Under the pieces are notes generated by a model. That model was not told where the DNA came from. It saw only the letters and a program-made list of their open reading frames with translations, and ran no database searches. Positions 23,620 to 35,200 of a DNA stretch of 64,000 nucleotides are shown here, piece after piece. Source of the stretch: Circinella umbellata (lineage: Eukaryota > Mucoromycota > Mucoromycetes > Mucorales > Lichtheimiaceae). The DNA lies in contig JAIWNF010000095.1 of NCBI GenBank assembly GCA_025093555.1, forward strand, positions 1 to 64,000, read 5' to 3'. A program made the translations under genes and the position numbers. Every line of letters starts with the position of its first letter. Positions within the stretch are counted from its first letter, which is position 1.

Positions 23620-24275
23620 GTGTTGTGTTGTTGTTGTTGTTGTGTTGTTGTTGTTGTGTTGTTTGTGTTGTTGTTGTGTGGTTGTGTTGTGGTTGTGGTT
23701 GTGGTTTTGTGGTTGTGGTTGTGGTTTTGTGTTGTGGTTGTGGTTGTGTGTGGTTTGGTTGTGGTTGTTTGTGGTTTTGTGGTTGTGGTTGTTGTGGTTT
23801 TGTGGTTGTGGTTGTGGTGATTGTGGTTGTGGTTGTGGTTGTAAGGGGATGGCAGATGATTGTGGTCTTACTGAAAAGACAGAAAACCTAAAAAAAATGG
23901 CCTTTATTAGCATCTAAATAATATAATAAAAGAATATGTCACATATTTATTCATAACTTACGATGTCATAGACTGTTGCAGGGCATGGGCAGCAGAGCTA
24001 AAGACAATCATTGTAAGAATTAAGATTTGATGGAATATGATAGGCATAATGTAATAAATTGAAACTGTATGTTACCTTTCACCGGACGTATTTTGAGCTA
24101 CCGAGTCACTATTTTTATAAAATGTCCTCTTTAGATATATGACATAATTTATTATACAATTAAATAAGCTTACTTACATTGACATTGCTGATGTCACTGA
24201 CCGGAAGCTCGAAGATGGTCCAGATGAACCAGCAGCTTGGCCTGTGACGCCACTCATGACGGACGTCGTGTCCAT
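23084..24275 (-). CDS. Ser/Thr-rich protein with a long Asn/Gln/His/Pro tract (frame uncertain)
   Basis: Exons 24275-24178, 24108-24076, 23997-23962 and from 23887 (or 23870) join with phase-2 introns. The start MDTTSVMSGVTGQAAG and middle IDSVAQNTSG look like ordinary low-complexity coding sequence. The last exon is dominated by CAA/AAC/ACA triplets, giving Gln, Asn or Thr runs depending on frame. The acceptor at 23888 opens a frame that stays open to 23,101, yet the natural-looking end (FQQNTFEDRGVFIPSTR, then a basic tail RAGRKKKGRVTSTRK, stop at 23,084) lies in another frame that has a TAA at 23,444-23,446. A length change in the triplet tract, real or from assembly, would reconcile them. 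Function unknown; Gln/Asn tracts of this kind are common in fungal regulatory proteins. Confidence 0.5.
23344..23842. repeat. Imperfect TTG/GTT triplet and TGTGGT hexamer microsatellite tract
   Basis: About 500 bases of almost pure G and T on the plus strand: (TTG)n in the centre and TGGTTG hexamers toward both ends. It forms part of the last exon of the minus-strand gene, where it encodes Asn/Gln/Thr/His/Pro runs. Confidence 0.9.
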
Positions 24276-24482
24276 ACTCTTAATATATTTTCTATGTTAG
24301 AATTTGATGTTGATAAATACAAATACCTACAGTATATATAAATATACATATATTGTTCGAGTTATAAGGCTTGTACCAGATGGTACTCTAATAACAAGAC
24401 AGTTTTATAAAAAGAACTTATCAGTAACTGGTAATATCATTCTAGTGTTAAAATCAAAAACATTGTTTAATAAAAAAACCAT

Positions 24483-25214
24483 TTACTCCCTAGCCTCACA
24501 TATGGTAACCGCCTTTCTTAAAAGAAAGTTGGCTACCTAGTGATCCTCGCATAAGTGCATTGGAAGCCTAAACATTTGGTACACCTTGTACTCGAACAAA
24601 CTGATCTCTGCCGCTTTCGCCATTTTATCCACGTGGTTCCAAGTCTTTGGTAAGTGGCTGGGGATTTGCTCCTTAGCACGCAAGAGAGCATGCTTGTGGC
24701 GATTAGCCACTGCTCTCAACATCTCATAAACCTGAGAATCATCTGGACGACCAATGTTTCCGGGGTTGTTGATGAAATGCTTGATTATCTCAGGCTTTCC
24801 TTGTGATGGCGGCTTGGGGATAATATTGTTGGTAATGGCACGAAGAGCAGGAGGTCTGTAAGCAGTGGCTTGGTTTGTCAACCGGTGTTCCTCATCAGTA
24901 GTAAGTATCACTCGGGGAGGATGATATTCGCCAGAGGGTACACGTTGAGTATGATCGAACGGGGTTGGAATCATGACCTCTTAGTCGATCATAATGGGAA
25001 GTGGTGGTGGCGAAGGAGAAGGCAAATGTTGTTGTTCTTGTTGTCCAAGGGTTCCTGTTTGCAACATATCTTCTATTCTTATGAGTCGCTCATCCACTTG
25101 ATCAAATCACTGATTGATAACACAAGTGTTTTCCTGAATAGTGTTGTTTAATTGGAAAACTATTTGGAGTACCAGCTCAATGGTTGTTAAAGGTAGTTGG
25201 TGATTGTTGTTCAT
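24483..25214 (-). pseudogene. Unrecognised repeat-type gene with three in-frame stops
   Basis: One frame of 244 codons runs from an ATG at 25214 (MNNNHQLPLTTIEL) to a TAA at 24483, with stops inside it at 25107 (TGA), 24981 (TAA) and 24537 (TAG). It has a coiled-coil-like VDERLIRIEDMLQ, a Pro/Ser linker, and a helical block KPEIIKHFINN, YEMLRAVANRHKHALLRAKE, LPKTWNHVDKMAKAAE and ANFLLRKAVTICEARE. The even spacing of sense codons around the stops shows it was coding. The block resembles DNA-binding accessory proteins of fungal repeats, but the family was not recognised. Confidence 0.5.
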
Positions 25215-25357
25215 TGGAAAGTAATTGAAATAAAAAATGGGGGGGTTGAAAGTAGTTGTTTTGATGTATTAAAGATTCAGAATTAAATGTTGTTGCCATT
25301 TCCATATTTATACTTTTTAAATGCCCCATTTTATGCAAACCACTAATTAGTACCAAA

Positions 25358-25806
25358 TGTGATATTTGGTTATTTTCATAAAAGTAGGAAATAAAAACAG
25401 ACAAGGTATAAATCCTTTGAGACTTTGTTATATATCTTTAATAATAATTTTGAAACTAGAATAAAGTTATTTCTTTAAAATAATATTTACAACCTGTATT
25501 TATATGATTTCTATTCTATGAGTTATGGGGCTTAGTTAATAGAATGATGTGGGTGATTGATAGTAAAGTCGGGTACTTGATATTAGTCATTAATATTGAG
25601 AAGGTTACTATAGCTACTGTTCTGAAGTATATTGGGCTTAGCCATGATACTCTCTTTTATTCTTTAATTTAAGTTGACGAGGCGCAGGACATCGTTATGC
25701 GATTTTACTCAGTTTCCTTTTTAGAATGGAGTTCTGTTCACGTCTGTATTTTAAATATTTTCTTATTTCATCTGGGATAAAGAGATAATGTTCTTATAAT
25801 ACAACA
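25358..25806 (-). repeat. 3' LTR of the chromodomain element
   Basis: 449 bp; partner of 37098-37546. Preceded, in element orientation, by the polypurine tract. Confidence 0.93.
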
Positions 25807-28160
25807 TACCCCTCCTCCAAATTGGAACAAGCGATTTATTTATTTATTATGTTATATAATCTTATAGATGGCGGCAGGGTCTTAGAAGAAAAATTTGTTT
25901 AATATTGAATGGTAGCAGGACCAGGTATATTTTTTAGAATTTAGATTATTGAGTTAAAGTGACAGCAGGGCCATTAAAATAATTGTTGCGCAATTTTGTT
26001 ATAAGATTTTCATTAATGGTTGGCGTATCTTATTTTTCAACTTGGCGTCACACTAATTTCAATTTGGCGGATGGGGGGTTTTTTAACTTGGCGCATGATA
26101 AAAGTTAGAATGGCCAACAATGTTTCTCTTCATCTGGCATACCATGAATTTCGATTTGGCATACCATGGATTTTTGATTTGGCATTTAATAAAATTTGAT
26201 TTGGTTATCTTTTGCTTATTTTGCTTGTTATTCCACTTGTTATTCCTTTTTGATCTCTAGGAGACCATTATTATAAGTAGGTTGTTGTTGTTATTGTGCT
26301 TGTTGTTCCTTGGCAATGGGTAGAGCATTATAAGAAGAGGATGGTTGTGGCTGTGGCTGCTGTTGTTTACCTTCTGATATGTAATTGAAGATTGTTGGTT
26401 TTTGTTGTCGTTGAGGATGCGTTTAAATTATAGTTGATAATGAGATAGAGAGCTGGGTAGGAGCAATGGAATTCTGTTATTGTTGTTGTCTTTACCACAT
26501 TTATTATTCTATAAGTCCGTTATTCAAAAGAAATAAGGTAGTTTATTGTGTTTAAAATAAAATTAATTTAGTCACAGTATGTGATTTGTTTTATAACTAT
26601 GTGAATATATGCCTTATATAAAAGACCACCTGATTAATGGATTTCTTTTTTTCTAAGTAGTGTATGCAGGTATAAAGTAAATGCCAAGTCTTGACCAGTT
26701 GCTGCAAAAAAAAAACGTAACAAATTTCTCCCACATCTGCCCTTCTTCCCCGATATTAATATTAGAAACAAGGAAAACACGTGTATACATCAAGAAGAGC
26801 GAGAAACGGTTTCAGACGAAGGAGTCTACTAAGTGTCATGTATAAATATATTTTGTATGTAGGTTGAATATACTAGTAATAACATGTGATTTTTTTTATT
26901 GAGAATGAAAGAGAAAAACAAAAAATATAGATTTCAAATAAACAAAATAATATATATGACTTCTTTGAATTGCTGTTGATACACCACAAAAAAAAAGTCG
27001 AGTGCGATGGGGTATAAACGGTAAATCCACCCATATGTACCCAACTTTAAGTCGTATGAGCATGAGCCTTTTAAAATTGTTCGACAGAAGTACAGACACT
27101 GATTCGTTCATCATGATTTATAGTAGAGAGTATATATCATATGTAGTTTTTTCAAAAGACTAATAAATAACACGTACTTATGTATAGTTTTTCTTATCAG
27201 TAGATATACATTTATAACGATTATTGAAAGAGCTTGATCATTTTAATCAGCAAAAACAACTTGAATGTATTTATAAGCCGACGCTTTGTATTGTTATTAT
27301 CATTAATATTGTTATTACTAAGAATGAGATGATTTGGGTTTTTTCTTATTCAACCAGAAGGTTGTTAGGCCACAACGTTACCTCAAACAAGGTGTTCGTC
27401 GCACAAGCCTATCATCTGATCCCTTGTTGCGCATGGCATCAAGTAGTAGTGGTTGTTACAGACAGTCTCATACAGGTAATAACTGACTTTACAGAGGATT
27501 GTCTTCTTCCCGAACATCTTGAATCTTTTTCCTAATAATAAAAAAAAGTAATCAATAGTGTCATTAAGAATAAACTAGTTTCATAAGAATCCAAGGGAAA
27601 TAAATTTTGGTCTGGTTGATTTTGCACCACTGGTTATTTGTTTGTGACTGTCGTATGGTACACGTCAATCCTTCATCTCAGATAATTAAAATATAAACTA
27701 TATGTAAAAAACAATAAAATAATCTTACATCGGTTGCTTTCTAAATACACAAATAATAATTCTACCACAATAACACTTTATATACAATATACAAATATAA
27801 TAATCAAACATAATTTATTTATTCACAATCACATAATACACAATTTAACATCATATAACATTATCTACAAATACAGGAAAATACACATCTAAAACATATA
27901 TATATAAAACTTACTTGTAATAGAAATAATTAGATATATCTTTTTATCTTAATATTATTTTCATATAATAAAACACCTGAAAGATTCTCACAAGACTTGT
28001 TCTGTTATCATTTTTATACTTACCTTATTTTCCTGTTAAATTCATATCTATAAATACCACAGTGACCTTCGTTTTTTTAAAGATTTAACTTCAACTGTTA
28101 TATATATAAAAGGGATTTGAGATCAAAGCATATTATATCTGACAGCACTATAATCCTAAA

Positions 28161-30698
28161 TGCCAAAAACCAAGAGACCACGCTGCATTGGTTTTCCAAC
28201 CTCATTCTCGCTTCCCAAATGGATTTGCGTTAGGCAAAAGTTAAATCAAGCGCTTATTGATGTTTCTGCTCAAGATTGGTCTTCAACAAAAGCGATGGCC
28301 AATGCTACCGCCAAATTGTATTACAATTAACCAATCAGTGTAACCGAAATACGATCAAATTTGATAAAATCATTCGATGCTATTGGCAAACTTGGAAATC
28401 AACGTCTTAGTGTTCAAAATTATGCACATGAATGTTGTCATTACTGGAAAAATGTGTCTGTTGAAGATTTTAATACCGAATACCAAGATGCTTGTAACGA
28501 GATAAAAGAAAAAAGTCTTAGAAAAGATTTAGTGAATGTTCAAAAGGAAATTCAGCTGAAAGGCAAACTTATGGCAGCTCAAGTTGTTTTGGATAATCTT
28601 GATAGCAAGAACTTACCTGGCACTACTGTTGTATCCAACACATATTATTCATAAAGATAATTATTTGTCATTCTAATTATTAAAGTATAGCGTATCTTTA
28701 ATTATGCTTTGCTGACATTTCGTGTATTTCCCTATTTGGACCATGATTTATAAGAACACAGAAGTCCGTCTTCTATAATGATATAAGGTTACAGCTGTGT
28801 AGATATATCATATCGTCAACTGCTCAAAGTCTAATCTTAATATCATTAATCTTATATTCATAATTCACATGGCCATGACAAATATAAATCTTACATATAC
28901 ACATATCAATATATCCCACTGATAATAAGATTCATATAAATAGAGATAATATTTTATTTTAATAAACTTCAGTTCAATTATTGTTCTTTTGGGTCTCGTT
29001 GACTTTTTAACGTCTCTTTTATTTTATTATATTTGATTGATATAACAACTACCGTCGATAATAACAATAAAGGTAAAGCTTATAAATTTCTTTTATTATT
29101 ACCATGCTTATGTTTATCGAAATACTAATTATTAGTTTACAGCTACTGGATCGGTAGCAATAACAGATGAAGAAGAAACAGAAGTGGATGCATGGGACCT
29201 TGTTTATCGGGAAGGAGAAATACTGCAAAAGAAAGCAGAGGATGGTCGGACATTAAGTGTTAAAGAACGAAACACCATGAGGTAATTTCATTTTAGCTAG
29301 TTATTTAATTGGAATTAGATATATGGGAATACTGATCAAGTTTAAGTATATAGCGTTAGCTTGTCACATATATTGGATTTTATTGATGATAACGATGATG
29401 GTCAAAACACAATCATTGGATCAAGTTGGGATGATTTGAGGACGACGTACACAAATCACTTTAAAATGCCTGTCACCAATCTTTGCCCCGAGCTTGCAAC
29501 TGCCATTGAAACATGTCATCAGGTAATCATTTCAATGTCATATAAAAAATCTTTGTTTTCAACTGATTTACTGATTAAACCAACTTTTATGTCAGTAGTT
29601 ATGCATGCAAAATAACGATTCTGATGATGCTGAAGCTTATTTGGACTGGGAATTATCAATAATAAAAATAAAAATGTGAAGGATTATTTGAAGCTGTTAA
29701 GATTTATGTACGTAACGAATTCATGGAGGTGATTAGTGATAAACAACTAATAATATATCATTTTTATAATTTATAGTCTTGAAACGATTAGAACTCATAA
29801 ACAAATAAGAAGTTCATTGGTGCAAGAAAGAATGATGGAAACCGACATTTTAATGACTGTTTGGGGCCCAATCATTCAACGATTGTGTTCGATGAAGTCT
29901 TTAGTATGAGTAAAATGGTGGGTATAAAACAAACCTTTTGTATTACATAGTATTGTGTGCTATCCACGCACGTTTTTCTTATGTAGCGGTGAATCGGTAA
30001 ATCCTGTAACAACAACCAATAAGTAAGAAACGTATGAAAACAAGTCGAATATCATTGGTTTCAAAATTGATGTTCGTTTGGTGTATGATGGACAAAAGCA
30101 TGAGTTGGACGTGAGCACAGGAGAAATTGCAAGAAATACGAATTCAGAAAAGAAGGTACTCATGGATGAAGGCAAAGATATCCTTGATTACTTGATCCAA
30201 AACGCAACCAATAATAATGCCCACGAAAAGCTGTCGTGCTTTATGATCCAAATTGCTGGTATGTGTGTTTTAATAGAAAGTAATAACATTTATATTGAAA
30301 GTTCTAATTATCATAGGTATCCGTGGAGAAGTTTCTTCAATTCGCATGGTAAAACTGGGAAAATATGTCGCAGTTCCTCAACGCAAATTCATTTTCCCTC
30401 AGAACATGCTCGAAATCGATAAAATTGCAAAAATGTTGGAAGGACTTATGTTGCTTGTGGTAATGTATTTAAAGTTTAATTACGGTGTAATATGTGTTAT
30501 GAACGTGATATATGAAATTACTAACATGATGTTAAAGAACGAAGCTGAGGCCAATGCTAGATTTTATATCAAGATTATCCAAAACACATCAGATCGTCGA
30601 AGTTCACTTGGTGGGGTATTCAACAGAGGAGAAGAGACTGGAAGTGGAACAAGCTGGGCAGAAGAAATTCCTGACACATGGTACACCCCCCCCTCGTA
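28161..30698 (+). pseudogene. Multi-exon cargo gene of unknown function (lineage-specific family), with in-frame stops
   Basis: Blocks in order: MPKTKRPRCIGFPTSF...QKLNQALIDVSAQDW; TEIRSNLIKSFDAIG...VVLDNLDSKNLPG; VDAWDLVYREGEILQKKAEDG; LSHILDFIDDNDDG; KDYLKLLRFI; METDILMTVWGPIIQRL; GESVNPVTTTNK; IIGFKIDVRLVYDGQKHELDVSTGEIAR; GIRGEVSSIRMVKLGKYVAVPQ; NEAEANARFYIKIIQ; with GT-AG introns in matching phase where testable. The 'ETDxLxxVWxPI...GFKIDxRLVYD...GEIA' pattern is a large repeat-like protein family of mucoralean genomes with no known function (recalled, not checked). Stops at 28328 (TAA), 29907 (TGA) and 30024 (TAA) and a frame change near 29660 suggest it is inactive. Whether 28,161-28,654 and 29,140-30,698 are one gene or two is uncertain. 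Confidence 0.5.
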
Positions 30699-31879
30699 AA
30701 CCCTATTGAACAAAATTCTTCACATTTCACGCTATTGGACACGCCAACTTTATCATTTTTTACTCTTTGTATTTTACTCACTTTAACCCTTTGTGTTTTT
30801 CTTTTTCTTTACTTCATGGCTTATTGTATTTTTTTCTTCTTTATTTCGTAACCCACTTATACGCATGCTCCCCTTAAAAAGAACTTTATTGGAAAAAGTT
30901 AACCATTCTGTACAGCTCTATACCGCCTTATTATAACACTATAATCATTTCACTATTCTGATCGTTGTCTATAACTTTCATCAGGTATCTCATTCTTCTG
31001 GATTTTTTTAAGGATCAGCTGTAGCAACCTGCTTACAAATAGGCAACTTTCTCGACACCTTGCTTATAATATATAAATACCTATCATTTCCATTGATCGA
31101 CTATATTTCATGTTTATTTGTTGAATAATAACAGTCTTTTCTTATAATAATCAAAATATGTTGGTGGAGTGGGATGAGGAGTTGTATATAAAAAACGGTA
31201 GATGTGTAATATGAATACATATGTATAATCCATATTTTAGTAAAAGAGGTATTGATGAGAAGGGAAAATGTTTTTAAAAAGAACCATTTGTTTCTAGATG
31301 AAAAGAATATCCGTTATTATAGGCAATATTGATATTCTTCAGCACTCTTCCTTTTTGTAGTTCCCAATAATCTTTTGCTTCTTACTCTTCTTCCCGCTCT
31401 CTCATATCGGTCATTTTTTTTGTCTGTCCTTATATTTGTTTTTGCTCTTTCATTTTATTATTTTGATTGTAGTGCATACGTGTTTTTTGTCTCTTGCTTT
31501 CGCCGCTAGAAAAAGCATATCAGGTTTACCCCACTTTATATCGCTCTTGATGAGAGTACATATTGTGATTCTCTTTTTCTTTTATTATTATTTATTCTTA
31601 TTCATATTTTAAATTGTTAACAAGGGGAAAAAATGTACTTTATAAATTGTTGGGTTACTGTTCACCACAAAAAAAAAGGGCACACTTGGGTACTGCTGGG
31701 AGTGCCATGGCACGAAGTCATTTACTATATTTATCATGAAGTGTAATACCTCTGAGAGCATCTCCAACTGTGGTGCCAAATTCAAATAAAAAACTTTTTT
31801 TCAACCTAACTTTCGACTGCCTACGCTCCTTACTAATTTCACCTATAAGCAGGTGTAAAATGGAAAAATCCCACCAAAA
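30699..31879. other. Non-coding part of the inverted-repeat insert
   Basis: AT-rich 3' side of the cargo gene with pyrimidine-rich tracts. No further gene was supported. Confidence 0.4.
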
Positions 31880-32224
31880 AACACCTACGCTCCCTCTTCT
31901 TATAATGCTGTACCTGTTGCCAAGGAACAAAATCACAACAACAACAACAACAACAACCTACTTATAATAATGGTGTCCTAGAAATCAAAAAGGAATAACA
32001 AGCAAAATACCTACCAAAAGATAACCAAATTAAAAATTTATTAAATGCCAAATTAAAATTCATAGTATGCCAAATCGAAATTCATGGTATGCCAAATTAA
32101 GAAATCATCACATATCAAATTGAAATTAGTGTGACGCCAAGTTGAAAAATAAGATGCATCAACCATTAGTAAAAATCCTGTATTTATTTATTTGTTATTA
32201 TTGTTTATTTATGTATTGTATTTT

Positions 32225-35200
32225 TTAATGTGTGAGACGTTTACTTCGCCGTAAATTATTGTTATCATTATTATTATTATGATAATGTGACATAGTATTA
32301 CTGCCTTTCCTTTTGTTATCATTTTTATTTATTTTGTTTATTTCTTTTTCATTTTGACCAAGTCGGTGCCAGTATTTTATTATAAAATCTGGATCAGTAA
32401 ATGTTTCAGGTTTTAACCATGAATCATCTTTTGGTTCGTATCCTTTCCATCTGACTAAATATTCCCGATTTCCAGGTTGACCTTTATGTTTTATAATTGA
32501 TTCAATTTCATATAATTCATCAGCAGGGATGACTTCATCTTGAGATATTAATTTTAATTCTGAAGGTGCATAATTGCGGGGCATTAGAATTCCCTGTTCA
32601 TCTTGTAAGATGTATGTACCACCTTGTGTTTTTCTTAATACTCTATATGGACCCTCAAAGAGTGGTGCCAGTTTACTATCTCTTAAACGAACTTTGGCTA
32701 TTACATGACTTTGTTCTGGAAATTCAACAATTTTATGTGTTTTATCAAATGTTTCTTTTTGTTTTGTTACATATTCTGTTGCTCTTTGTTGCATAGCAGG
32801 AAATACAACGTTTTCCATATTTTCTATTTTTTTTATTAATTCTTCTTCTGAGAGAGGTTTTTGCAGAGTTGAGTTATCAAGACGATAATCCCGATATTCA
32901 TTAATTTTTCTCATAAACATTAAAGAAAATGGCGGCGTTTTTAATCTTTTTGATACACGCGTATTAATCTCTAATTGAGTACTTGGAACATAATAATCCC
33001 AATCATTCGCAGCACCTTTTATTTTCTTTCGAAGAATATGTATCGCGTTCTTTATATAGGCTTCACTAGCTCTGTTTCCACAGGGGTGCCACGGGGTAGA
33101 GAAACGTTCTTCAATTCCTAGACTTTCACAGAGTTTTTTCATTGGAAAGTTTTTAAATTCACGTCCGTTATCATGTTGGATAGAACGACATATGCCAAAT
33201 GTGGATATTACATCAAGTACGGCTTTTACAATTGTGTTTGATTGTTTATTAGGTAATGCACGTAAGATTACAAATCTTGTACATAGGTCTACCATTAGAA
33301 ATAAATGATTATTGCCTGATGTTGATGTTTTATTAAAGGAAGCTAAATCCATTTCCCAAGCATTACCTGGTATATATGCATAAACAGGGCATAAAGGATT
33401 ATAACCTTTTTTTGCTATATTATACTTCATGCATTCAGGACAGCTAGATACTGTTTTTACAGCATCTTGGAGGATTGATCCTCAGCTTAACCCTTGATAA
33501 TATTGTAAGTATCTTACAATGTGTTCAGCACCAGCATGACCGACTTTTAGATGTGCTGCTTCAAGTTCAGCTTTTCTGTCAGTATCAGGAGGAGTCATCA
33601 TATCTTTAGGTGTTTTATGATTTGTCATTTTAAAAACATGTGGATTATCTGATGTAGATTTTCTTAATGCTGTTATTTTTATATCGCTACCCCCCTCCAG
33701 CGGTTCACTTGGGGTGAACAAGCGAGAAAGGTTATCAGGTAGTACGTTTTGTAATCCTGGTAAATGTACAACATTGAATGTGTAATTAAGGATAATGTCA
33801 AACCAATTTATCATCATGGGATTGGCTATTCTTTGTGTATGTAAATACGTTAAAGCTTTGCAATCAGTATAAAGTGTAAATGGATGTGCCCATAGATATG
33901 TATGGGATTTTGTTAATGCAAATACTACTGCAAGTAATTCACGTTTTATAGCAGAATAATTACGTTCCAATTTATTTAATGCACGAGCCATGAAAGATAT
34001 ATAATGATCTTTTCCATTTATACGTTGAAATAAGCAAGCAGCTATGCCAAATAAACTAGCGTCAGTTGCTACATACATAGGCTCATTCATGTTATGAAAT
34101 TCAAGTAAAATATTATATGCTAATGCTCGTTTGATCATATTAAAACTTTGAAGATGTTCGTTATTCCAAACATTATGTAAAGAACCTAATTTTCTTAAGG
34201 AATCAAGCTTAGCACACATTTTTGATGCATTTTGGTAAGAAATCCCATAGAAAGTTAACTGTACCAAGACGTTTTTCAATTTGTTTTCCTGTTTTTGGTA
34301 TGGGCCAGTTAAGTACGTTTGTTATTTTACTGCGTTCTATTTGACGTCCATGTTGTGAGATACGGAATTCCAATAAATAAATTTGTGTTTGCATAAATTT
34401 AGATTTTTTATGACTAATGATCATATTATTTTTGCTTAATGCTTTTATGACTTGTATGACATGATCTTTATGAAATTCTATTGATTTTGATTTAATTACG
34501 ATGTCATCAATATAACATCTTACGAATGTCATATCATAAAAGATACGACTCATAACTCTTTGGAAACGAGATGCAATAGGTTTTAATCTGAATGGGCATG
34601 CTTGAAACACAAATTGATTATTATTATGAGTAAAGGCAGTACGATCCTGAAACTCTTTTTTTATACGAAAACGATGATATGCGCTGGACAAGTCGATCGT
34701 TGTAAAAACAGTTGATCCATCAAGGTCATCAAAAATATCTTTAATTAATGGGAGTGGATGTTTATCATTGGTCAAAAGTCTATTATTGAGTAATCTCACA
34801 TCAAGGCAGATCCGTTTTCCAGTAACTTGTCCTTGTGAGTTTCTTTTATCAGTTATAGTAAGAGGACTATTCCATGTAGTATTCACAGGCGCTCTCACAA
34901 CACCACCATCGCCTAACCATTTTTTAACAGTTTCATCGATAACTGGTTTTAAATGATATGGATGAGGATATTGTCTTTGAAATGAAGGCGGACCTTCTGA
35001 TGTTGGTAATTTAATTATTGATTCTTCAAGAGGACAATATAAGGATAGTGGAATTTTTGCATTTTGATCTAGTAAAGGTTGAACTTCTTTAAAAAAATTA
35101 TTTCTTTGATCTGGAGTACCAACTGGATGATCAGTATTTAGTTCTTGATCAGGGTCTATTGGATTATTATTTTTTACAGAATTATTTTCCATATCATCCC

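Larger units (their letters stand above)
26005..32177. mobile_element. 6.2-kb insert with about 300-350-bp inverted repeats, carrying a multi-exon gene
   Basis: The left arm (about 26,005-26,345) begins GATTTTCATTAATGGTTGG. The right arm (about 31,880-32,177), read inward, begins GATTTTTACTAATGGTTG, and both continue through shared ATCTTATTTTTCAACTTGGC, TTTGGCATACCATGAATTTC and CTTGTTATTCCTTTTTGAT blocks. The arms contain repeated TTTGGCATACCATG-like units. Flanks do not show a clean duplication (TTGTTATAA left, CTGTATTTA right). No transposase was recognised inside; a plus-strand gene family at 28.1-30.7 kb is the only cargo. The insert lies between the retrotransposon's last coding base and its 3' LTR, antisense to it. 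Confidence 0.7.

Noticed and set aside
23064..23917. Plus-strand open frames of Val/Cys/Leu runs over the G/T tract
   Set aside because: They are translations of the simple repeat. The minus strand has phased exons leading into it and ordinary protein sequence on both sides.
24304..24540. Plus-strand open frame of 78 codons
   Set aside because: Overlaps the conserved end of the minus-strand pseudogene (ANFLLRKAVTICEARE) and has no features of its own.
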